A stretch of 40,814 nucleotides of DNA from assembly GCA_017936925.1 (NCBI GenBank), contig JAGBEP010000010.1:79105-119918 (forward strand), read 5' to 3'. The notes below the pieces were generated by a model that did no database searches, was not told where the DNA came from, and saw only the letters and a program-made list of their open reading frames with translations. This DNA comes from Clostridia bacterium. Its GTDB lineage: Bacteria > Bacillota > Clostridia > TANB77 > CAG-508. Made by a program: the position numbers and the translations under genes. This document shows positions 8,670-16,729 of the stretch, in pieces (within the stretch, counting starts at the first letter, position 1; the number at the start of each line of letters is the position of its first letter).

Positions 8670-9803
8670 ATGAAATTGAATAAAACTGTTCCAATTACTT
8701 TGCTTACTGGATATTTAGGTGCTGGTAAGACTACTTTAATTAATCATGTTTTAAATAATCAAGAAGGTTATAAAGTTGCGGTAATTGTAAATGATATAGG
8801 AGAAGTTAATATTGATAGTGATTTGATTGGAAAAGGTGGAATTGTTCAAGAAAAGGATTCTAGTCTTGTACCACTTCAAAATGGATGTATTTGCTGTACA
8901 CTAAAAGTTGATCTAATGCAACAAATTGCAGATATTATTTCTACTGGTAAATTTGACTATATTTTAATTGAGGCTAGTGGTGTGTGTGAACCATTACCTA
9001 TAGCTCAAACTATAACAGTCCTTTCAGATGAATCTAAAAAATATGGTTTACCTGAAATTTGTAGATTAGATAATGTTGTTACTGTTGTAGATGCTTTGAG
9101 ATTAAGAGATGAATTTAATTGCGGGGATAATCTTGTTAAGGAAGAAATTGATGATGAGGACATAGAGAACTTATTAATTCAACAAATTGAATTTTGTACA
9201 AAAATTGTTTTAAATAAAGTGGATGAGTTATCTAAAGAAGAAGTTGAAAAGTTAAAAGCTATTATTAGAAGATTACAGCCAAAAGCTGAAATTATTGAAA
9301 CTAATTATTCTAAGGTTAGTGTTGATAAAATTTTAAATACAAATGCTTTTAATTTTGAAGAAGCTTCTATGTCTGCTGGATGGATTGAAGAACTTAATAA
9401 AGATGAGGAAGATGAAGAAGAAGGTGAGACTGAAGAATATGGTATAGGTACTTTTGTTTATACTAGACGTGCGCCTTTAAATAGAGATGAATTTGATAAA
9501 TTTGCAAGCGCATTTCCTGAGAATATTATAAGATGTAAGGGTGTTATTTGGTTTGAAGATGAACCAGAAACTTCATATGTTTTTGAACAATCTGGAAAAC
9601 AGGTTCAAGCTTATGAAGCTGGACAATGGGTTGCATCTTTCCCAGAAGCTGAAAAGAAAATGATTCTTCAGGAAAACCCTGAAATAAGAAATGATTGGGA
9701 TGAAAAATATGGGGATAGGATTGTAAAATTAGTATTTATTGGTCAGAAAATGGATAAAGAGAAAATTATTTCTGATTTAGATAAGTGTATTGTAAATGAT
9801 TAG
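8670..9803 (+). CDS. COG0523 (CobW/YciC/ZigA-like) G3E-family GTPase, probable metallochaperone
   Basis: These GTPases deliver or insert metal ions such as zinc or cobalt. Seen in order: Walker A GYLGAGKTT (14-22), the metal-binding CxCC signature in NGCICCTL (Cys73, 75, 76), the IEASGVCEP segment, the LNKVD guanine-specificity motif, an acidic stretch near 250-260, then a CobW_C domain. The length of 377 residues is normal. It stands alone between terminators, so context does not name the metal. Zinc-starvation regulation by Zur is common for this family, but I see no clear Zur box. Confidence 0.85.
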   Translation: MKLNKTVPITLLTGYLGAGKTTLINHVLNNQEGYKVAVIVNDIGEVNIDSDLIGKGGIVQEKDSSLVPLQNGCICCTLKVDLMQQIADIISTGKFDYILIEASGVCEPLPIAQTITVLSDESKKYGLPEICRLDNVVTVVDALRLRDEFNCGDNLVKEEIDDEDIENLLIQQIEFCTKIVLNKVDELSKEEVEKLKAIIRRLQPKAEIIETNYSKVSVDKILNTNAFNFEEASMSAGWIEELNKDEEDEEEGETEEYGIGTFVYTRRAPLNRDEFDKFASAFPENIIRCKGVIWFEDEPETSYVFEQSGKQVQAYEAGQWVASFPEAEKKMILQENPEIRNDWDEKYGDRIVKLVFIGQKMDKEKIISDLDKCIVND

Positions 9804-9845
9804 GTGATTAATTTTGAACAATAAAATTAAAGTATAATTTCATTT

Positions 9846-9874
9846 TTGACAACAATAAATGGAGATGATATAAT
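9846..9874 (+). promoter_or_regulatory. Consensus sigma-A promoter
   Basis: TTGACA (9846-9851), a 17-base spacer and TATAAT (9869-9874): an exact consensus promoter for the 130-residue gene at 9926, giving a leader of about 45 bases. Confidence 0.85.
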
Positions 9875-9925
9875 TTATGTTAACTACTTTTTAACTCTTA
9901 TAGTTATTACGATTGGAGGGATTAA

Positions 9926-10318
9926 ATGGAAAGAGATGTTAAAAAACGGGTTAGTTGTAATGGCGTAGAAATTCAAGTTGTTCAGAAAAAAATGGATTTT
10001 ATTGTTGAAATTGTGATTGGAACAGAATTGGATTTAACCTGTAAGCAGAAATTCGTTTGTGACGATTTTAAGTTTTGTTTTATTCCTTTAAAAGAGGGCG
10101 TGAGTTTTGATAAACCTCTTTGTCTTCCTAAAAAAGGGAGAAAGTATAACAAACGTGACGGAATGAATTATTACAGAATGAAACATTCTACGGATGAATA
10201 TTATTGTGATATTTCTATTGCACCTCATTTGTATGTTCCAGAAACAATGCAGGAAAAGTCTAAATGTAATCATGAACAACGTATGAGAAAAAAGGCCAAA
10301 ATAGCCCAGAAAAAGTAA
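9926..10318 (+). CDS. Unrecognised cysteine- and lysine-rich protein
   Basis: I do not recognise this 130-residue protein. It has no signal peptide or membrane segment. Eight cysteines are spread over the chain (SCNG, TCKQ, VCDD, FCFI, LCLP, YYCD, KCNH and others), and the last ~25 residues are strongly basic, ending AKIAQKK. The N-terminal 60 residues alternate like beta strands. It forms its own transcription unit, with an exact consensus promoter upstream, a GGAGGG ribosome site and a strong hairpin terminator downstream. A nucleic-acid- or metal-binding role is possible but is only a guess from composition. Confidence 0.7.
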   Translation: MERDVKKRVSCNGVEIQVVQKKMDFIVEIVIGTELDLTCKQKFVCDDFKFCFIPLKEGVSFDKPLCLPKKGRKYNKRDGMNYYRMKHSTDEYYCDISIAPHLYVPETMQEKSKCNHEQRMRKKAKIAQKK

Positions 10319-10357
10319 CATAAGTTCCAAAAGGCAATACTTGTTGCTGAAAAATGT

Positions 10358-10400
10358 AGGAAAGGTTTTTTGTAGTGATACAGAAAGCCTTTTCTTTTTT
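10358..10400 (+). terminator. Rho-independent terminator
   Basis: A 17-bp stem with three G-T wobbles (10358-10374 with 10379-10395), a 4-base GTGA loop and a T run. It ends the 130-residue gene unit. Confidence 0.8.
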
Positions 10401-10485
10401 GAATTTAATATTTTACGTAATAAATATAGAAAATTTTATATGTTTAGTTTAAAATTATAGTAAGTGAAATAAAAAGGAGCAAAAT

Positions 10486-11754
10486 ATGGAAAATGTTGAT
10501 ATAGAAAACTTAGATTTTAAAGGAAAAAATTACGGATTTCATTTTACTCCTCAGATAAATGAATCTGGTTTTGAAGGAACTGGATTAGAGGCAAGAATTG
10601 GTGCAAATTCGTCTGGAAAGCTTGGTAAAGAGGCAATTCCTAAAGTATTCTTTTCTAATGGGATTAATGGAGCATTGATGACTTTTAATAGAATGGCTAA
10701 TATACCTCCAGCTAAAGGTTCTATTGCTATAATCGTAAAAGACTATTATAGGTATTTACCTGATCGTATAAAAAGTTTTGTACCTGAAGATAAGAGAAAC
10801 TTGGAATCTTTAACAGATGAAGATATTCAACTTTTAATGGAAAGATTGGATGAGGAAGAAATTTACGAGTTAGATTATTGTGAGTCTTTTGAATTTATGA
10901 GAGATTTTATGAGTGAGAATATGTATTTTTTTTTTGATGCTGAGCCTAGTAGATATCAAAATGAATTGACATCTACTGATATTGAAGAAATAAATGCTGC
11001 AAGAAATCCAGAAACTTTAGCACAAATTGATGCTCTTGATGCTAGAATAGATGCTTGTGAAGATAAAGAGGAAATAGCAAGATTGAATAGGGAAAGACAA
11101 ATTTTATCAAGAGAGGTTAGAAGACAATGTATGGAAGTTGCATCTCAAAAGCGAGGTGCAAAATTATTTGATGGCTTTTTTGATATAGAAGATTATAATG
11201 AAGAGCATTGTGAATTTTTAGTTCAACCACTTAATAATACACATTCTGCAATAAAAGATAATGGAATTGGTAAAGATGTTCCGGCTGAACAACTTAGAAA
11301 GTTATCGACTAGAGGGAGAATAGATGCTGTTACGTTAATTTCTAAGATGTTTGAACAAAGAGATTCTACTTCTGAGTATGCGATGAGAGGAAAAAAATAT
11401 GATGCTAGATTAATTGAATTTTTTCTAGAATATTTGAAATTGCCTAGAGATTTGTCACAGGATGCTAGAGATAGTATTTCTAGTAAAATTACTGCACATA
11501 CAAAAACTGTTAGAGGAATATTAAAGCAAAGAAAAGGGTTTACAGGTATTTTGCCGGAAGAAGAAAGTGGAATTGAAGATATTTTATGTGAAATGAGGAA
11601 ATATAGAGAAGAACCATTGATTTCTATGGGAAGTGTAAATGAATTTGCTAATGAAATTTCTGTGAATCAAGAGAATGAAAATGCTTCAGAGGCGATTGAT
11701 AGTTTGGTTAGTGCTAGAGAACAAAACCAAATACAAAATCAAGAACAAAAGTAA
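10486..11754 (+). CDS. Unknown protein with N-terminal HxT-type domain and central coiled coil
   Basis: The 422-residue protein matches no family I can name with confidence. The N-terminal part reads YGFHFTP (His19, Thr21), then GLEARIGANSSG and IPKVFFSNG, a layout like bacterial ADP-ribosyltransferase-fold proteins (a strand with HxT, then a G-rich loop and an FFS strand). Residues ~165-225 are highly charged and probably coiled coil. The C-terminal ~60 residues are Glu/Gln/Asn-rich and look disordered. No signal peptide or membrane segment is seen. An AAGGAG site precedes ATG 10486. The gene stands alone after a terminator. The ART-like reading is inference only. Confidence 0.75.
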   Translation: MENVDIENLDFKGKNYGFHFTPQINESGFEGTGLEARIGANSSGKLGKEAIPKVFFSNGINGALMTFNRMANIPPAKGSIAIIVKDYYRYLPDRIKSFVPEDKRNLESLTDEDIQLLMERLDEEEIYELDYCESFEFMRDFMSENMYFFFDAEPSRYQNELTSTDIEEINAARNPETLAQIDALDARIDACEDKEEIARLNRERQILSREVRRQCMEVASQKRGAKLFDGFFDIEDYNEEHCEFLVQPLNNTHSAIKDNGIGKDVPAEQLRKLSTRGRIDAVTLISKMFEQRDSTSEYAMRGKKYDARLIEFFLEYLKLPRDLSQDARDSISSKITAHTKTVRGILKQRKGFTGILPEEESGIEDILCEMRKYREEPLISMGSVNEFANEISVNQENENASEAIDSLVSAREQNQIQNQEQK

Positions 11755-11826
11755 TAGGTGATAATTTTGAATTTGAGATAATAAAGAAAAAATTATTAGA
11801 AAGAAGATAATTTGAAATCTACTTAA

Positions 11827-11879
11827 TCCAAGTTTCAAAAATTAATTTAGTATCATAATATAAATCAAGGAAACTTGGA
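11827..11879. promoter_or_regulatory. 10-bp inverted repeat over the lysozyme leader
   Basis: TCCAAGTTTC (11827-11836) and GAAACTTGGA (11870-11879) are exact reverse complements, 33 bases apart. The right arm runs into the GGAGGTG ribosome site of the lysozyme gene, so an RNA hairpin would hide it. A weak TTTCAA/TAATAT promoter lies between the arms, so it could instead be a DNA operator. Confidence 0.55.
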
Positions 11880-11887
11880 GGTGAATA

Positions 11888-12943
11888 ATGAAACGAAAAA
11901 CTTTTTTTGTTATATTATTGTTTTTGATGATATTTTTACCATTAAATATTTGGGCTACAACGGCATCTAGTAATGAATTTTATGAAGGAATAGATGTTAG
12001 TGATTGGCAGGGGTATATAGATTATAGTCAAGTCAAAAGTAGTGGTATTGAAATTGTTTATATTAAAGCAAGTCAGGGTGACAATATTGTAGATTCATAT
12101 TTTAGAATTAATTATAGAAATGCAAAAGAAAATGGTTTAAAAGTTGGTTTTTATCATTTTTTGACTGCTAGAAATGAAGATGAAGCTATAAGGCAAGCTG
12201 AATTTTTTTCATCTGTAATATCTAATACGAGTCCAGATTGCAAATTAGCAATGGATTTTGAAATGTTTGATGGTTTGAGTGTTAGTGAGATAAATAGAAT
12301 ATCAAAAGTTTTTTTAGAAAGAGTTGAGGAGATTACAGGAAAAGAAGTTGTAATATATAGTGATGCTTATAATGCTAGAAATGTTTTTGGAGAAGAACTT
12401 GCTAATAATTACTCTTTATGGATTGCTGAGTATGGAACAAATGTGATAGAAGAATCAAATTGGGAATATTGGGAAGGTTTTCAATATACAAGTAGGGGAA
12501 GTATATCTGGTATACGAGGTTATGTAGATAGGGATAAATTTACAGCGCAGATTTTTCTTGATGACAAGGCAGTGATTTCTCCTACAGGAAGAACTGAAAA
12601 TTATACGCATGATGAGGTATATATTGTTCAGAGGGGAGATACTTTAAGTGCAATTGCTTTAAAATATGGAACTACTGTAAGTAAATTGGTTGCTGTAAAT
12701 CAGATTAGTAATCCTAACTTGATATATCCAAATGAACGTGTAATAGTTCCAATTAAAGGAAATATTAGAAATGAAATAACATATGATACTAGACATATAG
12801 TTTATACTGTAAAAAGAGGAGATACATTGAGTGAAATTGCTTTAAGGTTTGGAACTACAGTTCAAAGTATTGCTGAATTAAATCACATAACAAATGTTAA
12901 TTTAATATATATTGGTGAAAAATTAAGAATAGTAAATTATTAG
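11888..12943 (+). CDS. Secreted GH25 lysozyme with two LysM domains
   Basis: This is a peptidoglycan muramidase, probably an autolysin or wall-remodelling enzyme. A signal peptide (residues 1-23, basic start then FFVILLFLMIFLPL) leads into a GH25 catalytic domain (about 32-222), with Asp36 in GIDVSDWQG and the acid pair MDFE (Asp123, Glu125). Two LysM wall-binding modules follow (244-288 and 304-348), each containing RGDTLS and a ...NLIY... end. The ribosome site GGAGGTG is strong but lies partly inside an inverted repeat. No holin or phage genes are near, so a prophage endolysin is unlikely. Confidence 0.93.
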   Translation: MKRKTFFVILLFLMIFLPLNIWATTASSNEFYEGIDVSDWQGYIDYSQVKSSGIEIVYIKASQGDNIVDSYFRINYRNAKENGLKVGFYHFLTARNEDEAIRQAEFFSSVISNTSPDCKLAMDFEMFDGLSVSEINRISKVFLERVEEITGKEVVIYSDAYNARNVFGEELANNYSLWIAEYGTNVIEESNWEYWEGFQYTSRGSISGIRGYVDRDKFTAQIFLDDKAVISPTGRTENYTHDEVYIVQRGDTLSAIALKYGTTVSKLVAVNQISNPNLIYPNERVIVPIKGNIRNEITYDTRHIVYTVKRGDTLSEIALRFGTTVQSIAELNHITNVNLIYIGEKLRIVNY

Positions 12944-12948
12944 TTTGG

Positions 12949-12982
12949 AAAGTCAGGGCTATTTTGTGGGTCCTGGCTTTTT
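12949..12982 (+). terminator. Rho-independent terminator
   Basis: AAAGTCAGG (12949-12957) pairs with CCTGGCTTT (12972-12980) with one G-T wobble, followed by T residues, just after the lysozyme stop. Confidence 0.75.
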
Positions 12983-13031
12983 ATATTTGTTAAATATATT
13001 ATTAGAAAGCAACACTAGTTTGCCTTATTTG

Positions 13032-13040
13032 TGTTATAAT
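13032..13040 (+). promoter_or_regulatory. Extended -10 promoter of the acetyltransferase gene
   Basis: TGTTATAAT: a TGn extension plus perfect TATAAT, with no good -35. It would give a leader of about 125 bases before ATG 13174, in which I see no known RNA element. Confidence 0.5.
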
Positions 13041-13173
13041 GCAGATGTTGATAAATTGATTGTTTGAAATTCATAAATACAAAGATATAATTGAGGTATA
13101 CAAAATAGAGATGTTATTGAGGAGCAATTAAAATTTATATAAAGTGTAAATAATAAGTGTAGGAGGAGTTAAT

Positions 13174-13728
13174 ATGACTGAAAAAGAAAAGATGTTAAAA
13201 GGGGAATTGTATGATGCAAACTATGATGCGAATCTGATAAAAGAGAGAAATATAGCTAAAGATAAATGTTATGAGTATAATAATATAAAGCCATCTTGTT
13301 TAGAAAAGCGAAGAGAATTATTGAAATCTATTTTAGGAGAAACTAAAGAAAAATTTTTAATAGAGCAACCTTTTATGTGTGATTATGGCTATAACATAAA
13401 AATTGGTCAGAACTTTTATTCAAATCATAATTTGATTATATTAGATGCAAATGTAGTTGAGTTTGGTGACAATGTTTTTATTGCACCAAATTGTGGATTT
13501 TATACTGCAGGACATCCTTTAGATTATGAAAGGAGAAATCAAGGATTAGAATATGCTAAAAAAATAAAAGTAGGTAATAATGTATGGATTGGCGGGAATG
13601 TTATAGTACTTCCTGGTGTAACAATAGGAGATAATGTTGTAATAGGAGCAGGAAGTGTAGTAAATAAAGATATACCATCAAATGTAGTAGCAGTAGGAAA
13701 TCCTTGTAAAGTTATTAAAAACATTTAA
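13174..13728 (+). CDS. Maltose/galactoside O-acetyltransferase family (left-handed beta-helix)
   Basis: This enzyme transfers acetyl from acetyl-CoA to a sugar hydroxyl. The N-terminal ~60 residues match the helical Mac domain (MTEKEKMLKGELYDAN). Hexapeptide repeats then build a left-handed beta-helix, seen as IGDNVVIGAGSVV and similar units. The catalytic histidine is His114 in YTAGHPLD. The 184-residue length is that of Maa/LacA enzymes. An AGGAGG site precedes ATG. It is a stand-alone gene, so the natural acceptor is unknown; detoxifying acetylation of sugars is the usual proposal for this family. Confidence 0.93.
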   Translation: MTEKEKMLKGELYDANYDANLIKERNIAKDKCYEYNNIKPSCLEKRRELLKSILGETKEKFLIEQPFMCDYGYNIKIGQNFYSNHNLIILDANVVEFGDNVFIAPNCGFYTAGHPLDYERRNQGLEYAKKIKVGNNVWIGGNVIVLPGVTIGDNVVIGAGSVVNKDIPSNVVAVGNPCKVIKNI

Positions 13729-13852
13729 TGATTGACAGAAAGTATGGATTATGAAAGAGTGTATTCTATGTAAAAGATTGTTTTTGAGCATATAAAGCAG
13801 GTAAAAAATAAACTGAACGTTGGGTAGAAACTATAATTTACTAATGATTTTA

Positions 13853-13861
13853 TGTTATAAT
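13853..13861 (+). promoter_or_regulatory. Extended -10 promoter of the hydrolase gene
   Basis: TGTTATAAT again, 40 bases before ATG 13901, with a poor -35. It has the same form as the element at 13032. Confidence 0.5.
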
Positions 13862-13900
13862 TCATATAATTAATAAGAACATTGGAAAGGAAAATAAAAA

Positions 13901-14914
13901 ATGGAGAATAAGAACAGAAAATCAAGGGTTTTAAAAATAGTTTTAATTATAATTTTAGCTTTAATAATTATTAGTGTAGGTTTAACTATAGGTATAGGAA
14001 ATTATTTTGTAAATTATGCTTTATTGAGATCAGGCGATGGTGGAGATAGAGAAGTAAAAAATACTGATGCTATAGCAGTGGCAGAAATAGATAATGAGGC
14101 AGAGAAGATTATAGAAGAAAACAGACAAAAAGAACAAGAACTTGCTAAAGACTGGGCTGAAAATAGTAATAGCAAAAAGGTTGAAGTAAAAGCAGAAGAT
14201 GGAATTATTTTAAGAGGAACAGAATATTTTTCAAGAGAAGAGACAGATAAATGGGTAATTGTTTTGCATGGATATCGTTCTACTCCGAATTCTGTTACTT
14301 CAATTGGAATGCATTTTTCAGAAAAAGGGTATAATGTATTAATTCCGAGTATGAGAGCGTGTGCTGAGAGTGATGGACAATATATTGGAATGGGATGGCT
14401 TGATAAAGATGATTTGAAGTGTTGGATAAAATTAATTATTGATCAAAATGAGAATGCAGAAATAGTATTACATGGTTCTTCAATGGGAGCTGCTACAGTA
14501 TTAATGGTATCAGGGGATAAACTTCCAAATAATGTAAAGGCAATAATAGCAGATAGTGGATATACGTCAGTATGGGATATATTTGCTTCTGAAGCAAAAG
14601 CAAGATTTAATTTACCAACATTTCCAGTATTAAATATGTTTGAATGTGTTGCGAATATTAGAGCAAAATATGATATAAAAGAAGCTTCGGCTTTAGAACA
14701 AGTGAAAAAAGCAACTATTCCGATTTTATTTATTCATGGAGATGCAGATGATTTTGTACCTGAATATATGTGTGAAGAATTGTATGATGCTACTAAAAGT
14801 ATGAAAGATAAGCTGATAATACATGATGCTGGTCATACAGATTCAAAATATAAAGAACCAGAAACATATTATACAAAAGTTTTTGAGTTTTTAGAAAATG
14901 TTTATAGTATGTAA
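13901..14914 (+). CDS. Membrane-anchored alpha/beta hydrolase
   Basis: Residues ~10-38 form one membrane anchor after a basic start, followed by a charged stalk (50-95) and a serine hydrolase domain. The oxyanion segment VLHGYRS, the nucleophile elbow GSSMG (Ser194), the acid Asp283 in HGDADDFVP and His312 in DAGHTDS make a complete triad. It resembles the YqkD/YfhR-type S9-like hydrolases. The catalytic domain most likely faces outside the cell, by the positive-inside rule. The substrate is unknown. It is a single gene with its own promoter and a strong terminator. Confidence 0.88.
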   Translation: MENKNRKSRVLKIVLIIILALIIISVGLTIGIGNYFVNYALLRSGDGGDREVKNTDAIAVAEIDNEAEKIIEENRQKEQELAKDWAENSNSKKVEVKAEDGIILRGTEYFSREETDKWVIVLHGYRSTPNSVTSIGMHFSEKGYNVLIPSMRACAESDGQYIGMGWLDKDDLKCWIKLIIDQNENAEIVLHGSSMGAATVLMVSGDKLPNNVKAIIADSGYTSVWDIFASEAKARFNLPTFPVLNMFECVANIRAKYDIKEASALEQVKKATIPILFIHGDADDFVPEYMCEELYDATKSMKDKLIIHDAGHTDSKYKEPETYYTKVFEFLENVYSM

Positions 14915-14935
14915 TGTTTTGTTTAAATTATGAAG

Positions 14936-14966
14936 AAGACGTGCCCACTAAGTGTAGGCACGTCTT
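14936..14966. terminator. Terminator between convergent genes
   Basis: AAGACGTGCC (14936-14945) and GGCACGTCTT (14957-14966) are perfect complements with a CACTAAGTGTA loop that can pair further. A T-rich stretch follows on the + strand. It separates the hydrolase gene from the - strand 63-residue gene. Confidence 0.85.
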
Positions 14967-14971
14967 GCTTT

Positions 14972-15163
14972 TTATATATCTAAATGGTAATAAGTTGTAA
15001 TTTCATTACCATCTTTATCTTTAGTTTTTTTTGATTTCCACTTTGGTTTCCATGGATACATGCACTTTACGATAACTAGTAGAACAAGTAATCCAATCAG
15101 TAACCAAATCCAGAATGGGTCTACGTCTAGTAAGTGGGCAATTTCCCGAATTTCTTCTAGCAT
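14972..15163 (-). CDS. Small single-pass membrane protein
   Basis: It is a 63-residue protein with one hydrophobic segment (about residues 17-36, FWIWLLIGLLVLLVIVK), a short acidic N-terminus, and a Lys/Trp-rich tail ending in a tyrosine-histidine stretch. I do not recognise the family. The gene is well supported: an AGGAGGG site sits at normal spacing before ATG 15163 and an exact TTGACA-17-TATAAT promoter lies just upstream. The basic tail after the membrane segment suggests the C-terminus is cytoplasmic. Function unknown. Confidence 0.8.
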   Translation of the reverse strand: MLEEIREIAHLLDVDPFWIWLLIGLLVLLVIVKCMYPWKPKWKSKKTKDKDGNEITTYYHLDI

Positions 15164-15192
15164 AGTGATCCCTCCTAAAAAGTGATAGATGT

Positions 15193-15221
15193 ATTATAGT
15201 ACTTTTTGCGGTTTATGTCAA
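15193..15221 (-). promoter_or_regulatory. Consensus sigma-A promoter (minus strand)
   Basis: Read on the - strand: TTGACA (15216-15221), 17 bases, TATAAT (15193-15198). It is an exact consensus, 30 bases before the start of the 63-residue membrane protein. Confidence 0.85.
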
Positions 15222-15422
15222 CTAAAAAGGATTGATTAGTGTGCTAGTTTGAGAAAGATATGATAAAATATTTTAGTAATTATAGATATTAATATAAATG
15301 AAGAAATGTATATAATGTAAAATGAAAAATTTGTTACAAATGAAAATATTAATGATAAAATAGTTATAAATAACAAAGATTAATTAATAAATTTATATAG
15401 TGTAAAATAGAAAGGGGGAAAA

Positions 15423-15800
15423 ATGAAGAAAGCGGTTATATTATGTGGAAGTATGAAGGTTAAAAATACAATACTTGAAGTAAAAGAAAAACTTGAAAAA
15501 AGTGGATTTAATGTTCTTTTACCAGAAGAATGTATGAAAGGCATTAATAAATCTGAGGCTTCTCGTGCACATTTTGATAGAATTATTGCTAATGATGCAT
15601 ATGTATTGGTTGTTAATGTAGAAAAAAATGGTATAAAAGATTATATTGGACCAAATTCTTTGTGTGAAATTGCTTTTAGTTTTTTTTATAACAAAAAAAT
15701 TTTTTTATTAAATGATTTTTATGAACCTTATAGAGATGAATTAGAGGGATGGAAAGTAATTCCTCTAAATGGAGATTTAAACAAAATAAAAGATTTTTAA
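15423..15800 (+). CDS. Nucleoside 2-deoxyribosyltransferase-like protein
   Basis: The 125-residue protein has the short Rossmann-like layout of nucleoside deoxyribosyltransferase-fold proteins: KKAVILCGSM at the start, NDAYVLVVN (57-65) as a central strand, GPNSLCEIAFSFFYNKKIFLL, where Glu82 occupies the place of the family's nucleophilic glutamate, and a C-terminal PLNGDL. True enzymes exchange the base on a deoxyribonucleoside, but many small relatives are uncharacterised. An AAAGGGGG site precedes ATG. It is a stand-alone gene. The fold is likely; the activity is not established. Confidence 0.72.
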   Translation: MKKAVILCGSMKVKNTILEVKEKLEKSGFNVLLPEECMKGINKSEASRAHFDRIIANDAYVLVVNVEKNGIKDYIGPNSLCEIAFSFFYNKKIFLLNDFYEPYRDELEGWKVIPLNGDLNKIKDF

Positions 15801-15819
15801 AGAGTGTTTTTAATATAGG

Positions 15820-15840
15820 AAAATGTATTGCATTTTTATA
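15820..15840 (+). terminator. Weak terminator-like hairpin
   Basis: AAAATG (15820-15825) and CATTTT (15831-15836) with a 5-base loop and a T-rich tail, 20 bases after the deoxyribosyltransferase-like gene. Confidence 0.4.
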
Positions 15841-15899
15841 TTTTATGGGATATTATTTAGTTGTAATTTAAAAAATGTAATGAAAGGGTGAAAAAACAA

Positions 15900-16661
15900 A
15901 TGAAAAGAAAATTTTTGTCAATTGTATTAATGGCTGCGTTTGTATTAATTGCATTTGCTATAACTGATAAAGTTTATGCAGCAACTGTAGCTAATGTTTC
16001 AGCAATTACATCTCCAAGTAGTGCAACAATTACAGGTAACGAAACAAATGATGTTACAGTATATTATAATAATCCTGTAGTAGTAGAGTGGGATCTTGCG
16101 GATACTTCTATTGGAAGATATCAAGATGCAGGATGGTTAGGCGTTAAAATTACTGCTCCAACAGGACTGGATTTAACACAAGTGAAATATCAAAGTTACT
16201 CAGCTTCAGGTTGGTCTGCTGACAAATCTTTTTGGAATAATAAAGATTCAGCTGATGACGCTACAGAACACTATATTAATGTATGGGTACCTTTAAAACC
16301 TGAGTATCTAGAAGGAAGGACGACTGATTTAGTTTGGAAATACCAATTTGATTGGGATAATGATGGAAATTTTGAACAACTTATTACTATTAAAGTTTCA
16401 CCAGATGTAGTTACTCTTGTAAATAATGATGGAATAATATTATATCCTACATTGGTTGAAGAAATACCACCTACTGTTTCTGATAAGGAATTAGAGGATA
16501 TGTATACAGAAAAAAAAGAAGAAGAACTAACTAATACAGAAACCAACGAGAAAGATGATACTCCAAAAACAGGTTCTGTTAATATAGTTTTATATGTATC
16601 TATAATTTTTGCACTTGTATCTTTATCTGGAATAGTATTAACAAAAAAATATGTTAAATAG
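15900..16661 (+). CDS. Sortase-anchored cell-surface protein (TPKTG sorting signal)
   Basis: It is a 253-residue wall protein. The signal peptide covers residues 1-27. One beta-rich domain spans about 28-175 and contains the calcium-loop-like DWDNDG (151-156). An acidic Glu/Thr-rich stalk (187-220) precedes a C-terminal sorting signal: TPKTG (221-225), a hydrophobic segment (228-248) and the tail KKYVK. ATG 15900 is preferred to an upstream GTG at 15888 because GAAAGGG is properly spaced for it. The sortase gene follows 68 bases downstream. I do not recognise the ectodomain. Anchoring by the neighbouring enzyme is inferred from proximity. Confidence 0.88.
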   Translation: MKRKFLSIVLMAAFVLIAFAITDKVYAATVANVSAITSPSSATITGNETNDVTVYYNNPVVVEWDLADTSIGRYQDAGWLGVKITAPTGLDLTQVKYQSYSASGWSADKSFWNNKDSADDATEHYINVWVPLKPEYLEGRTTDLVWKYQFDWDNDGNFEQLITIKVSPDVVTLVNNDGIILYPTLVEEIPPTVSDKELEDMYTEKKEEELTNTETNEKDDTPKTGSVNIVLYVSIIFALVSLSGIVLTKKYVK

Positions 16662-16676
16662 AATATGATTTTATAA

Positions 16677-16715
16677 AATATTTAGAGCAGAAATATTATT
16701 TCTGCTCTAAATATT
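16677..16715. promoter_or_regulatory. Perfect 18-bp hairpin between wall protein and sortase genes
   Basis: AATATTTAGAGCAGAAAT (16677-16694), loop ATT, then the exact complement (16698-16715). No T run follows, so it is not a typical terminator. It ends five bases before the sortase GGAG site. It could set the ratio of the two products or protect the upstream message. Confidence 0.8.
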
Positions 16716-16729
16716 ATTTAGGAGAAATT

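Noticed and set aside
11888..12943. Prophage endolysin
   Set aside because: The lysozyme has a signal peptide and LysM repeats and no phage or holin gene is nearby, so a host autolysin fits better.
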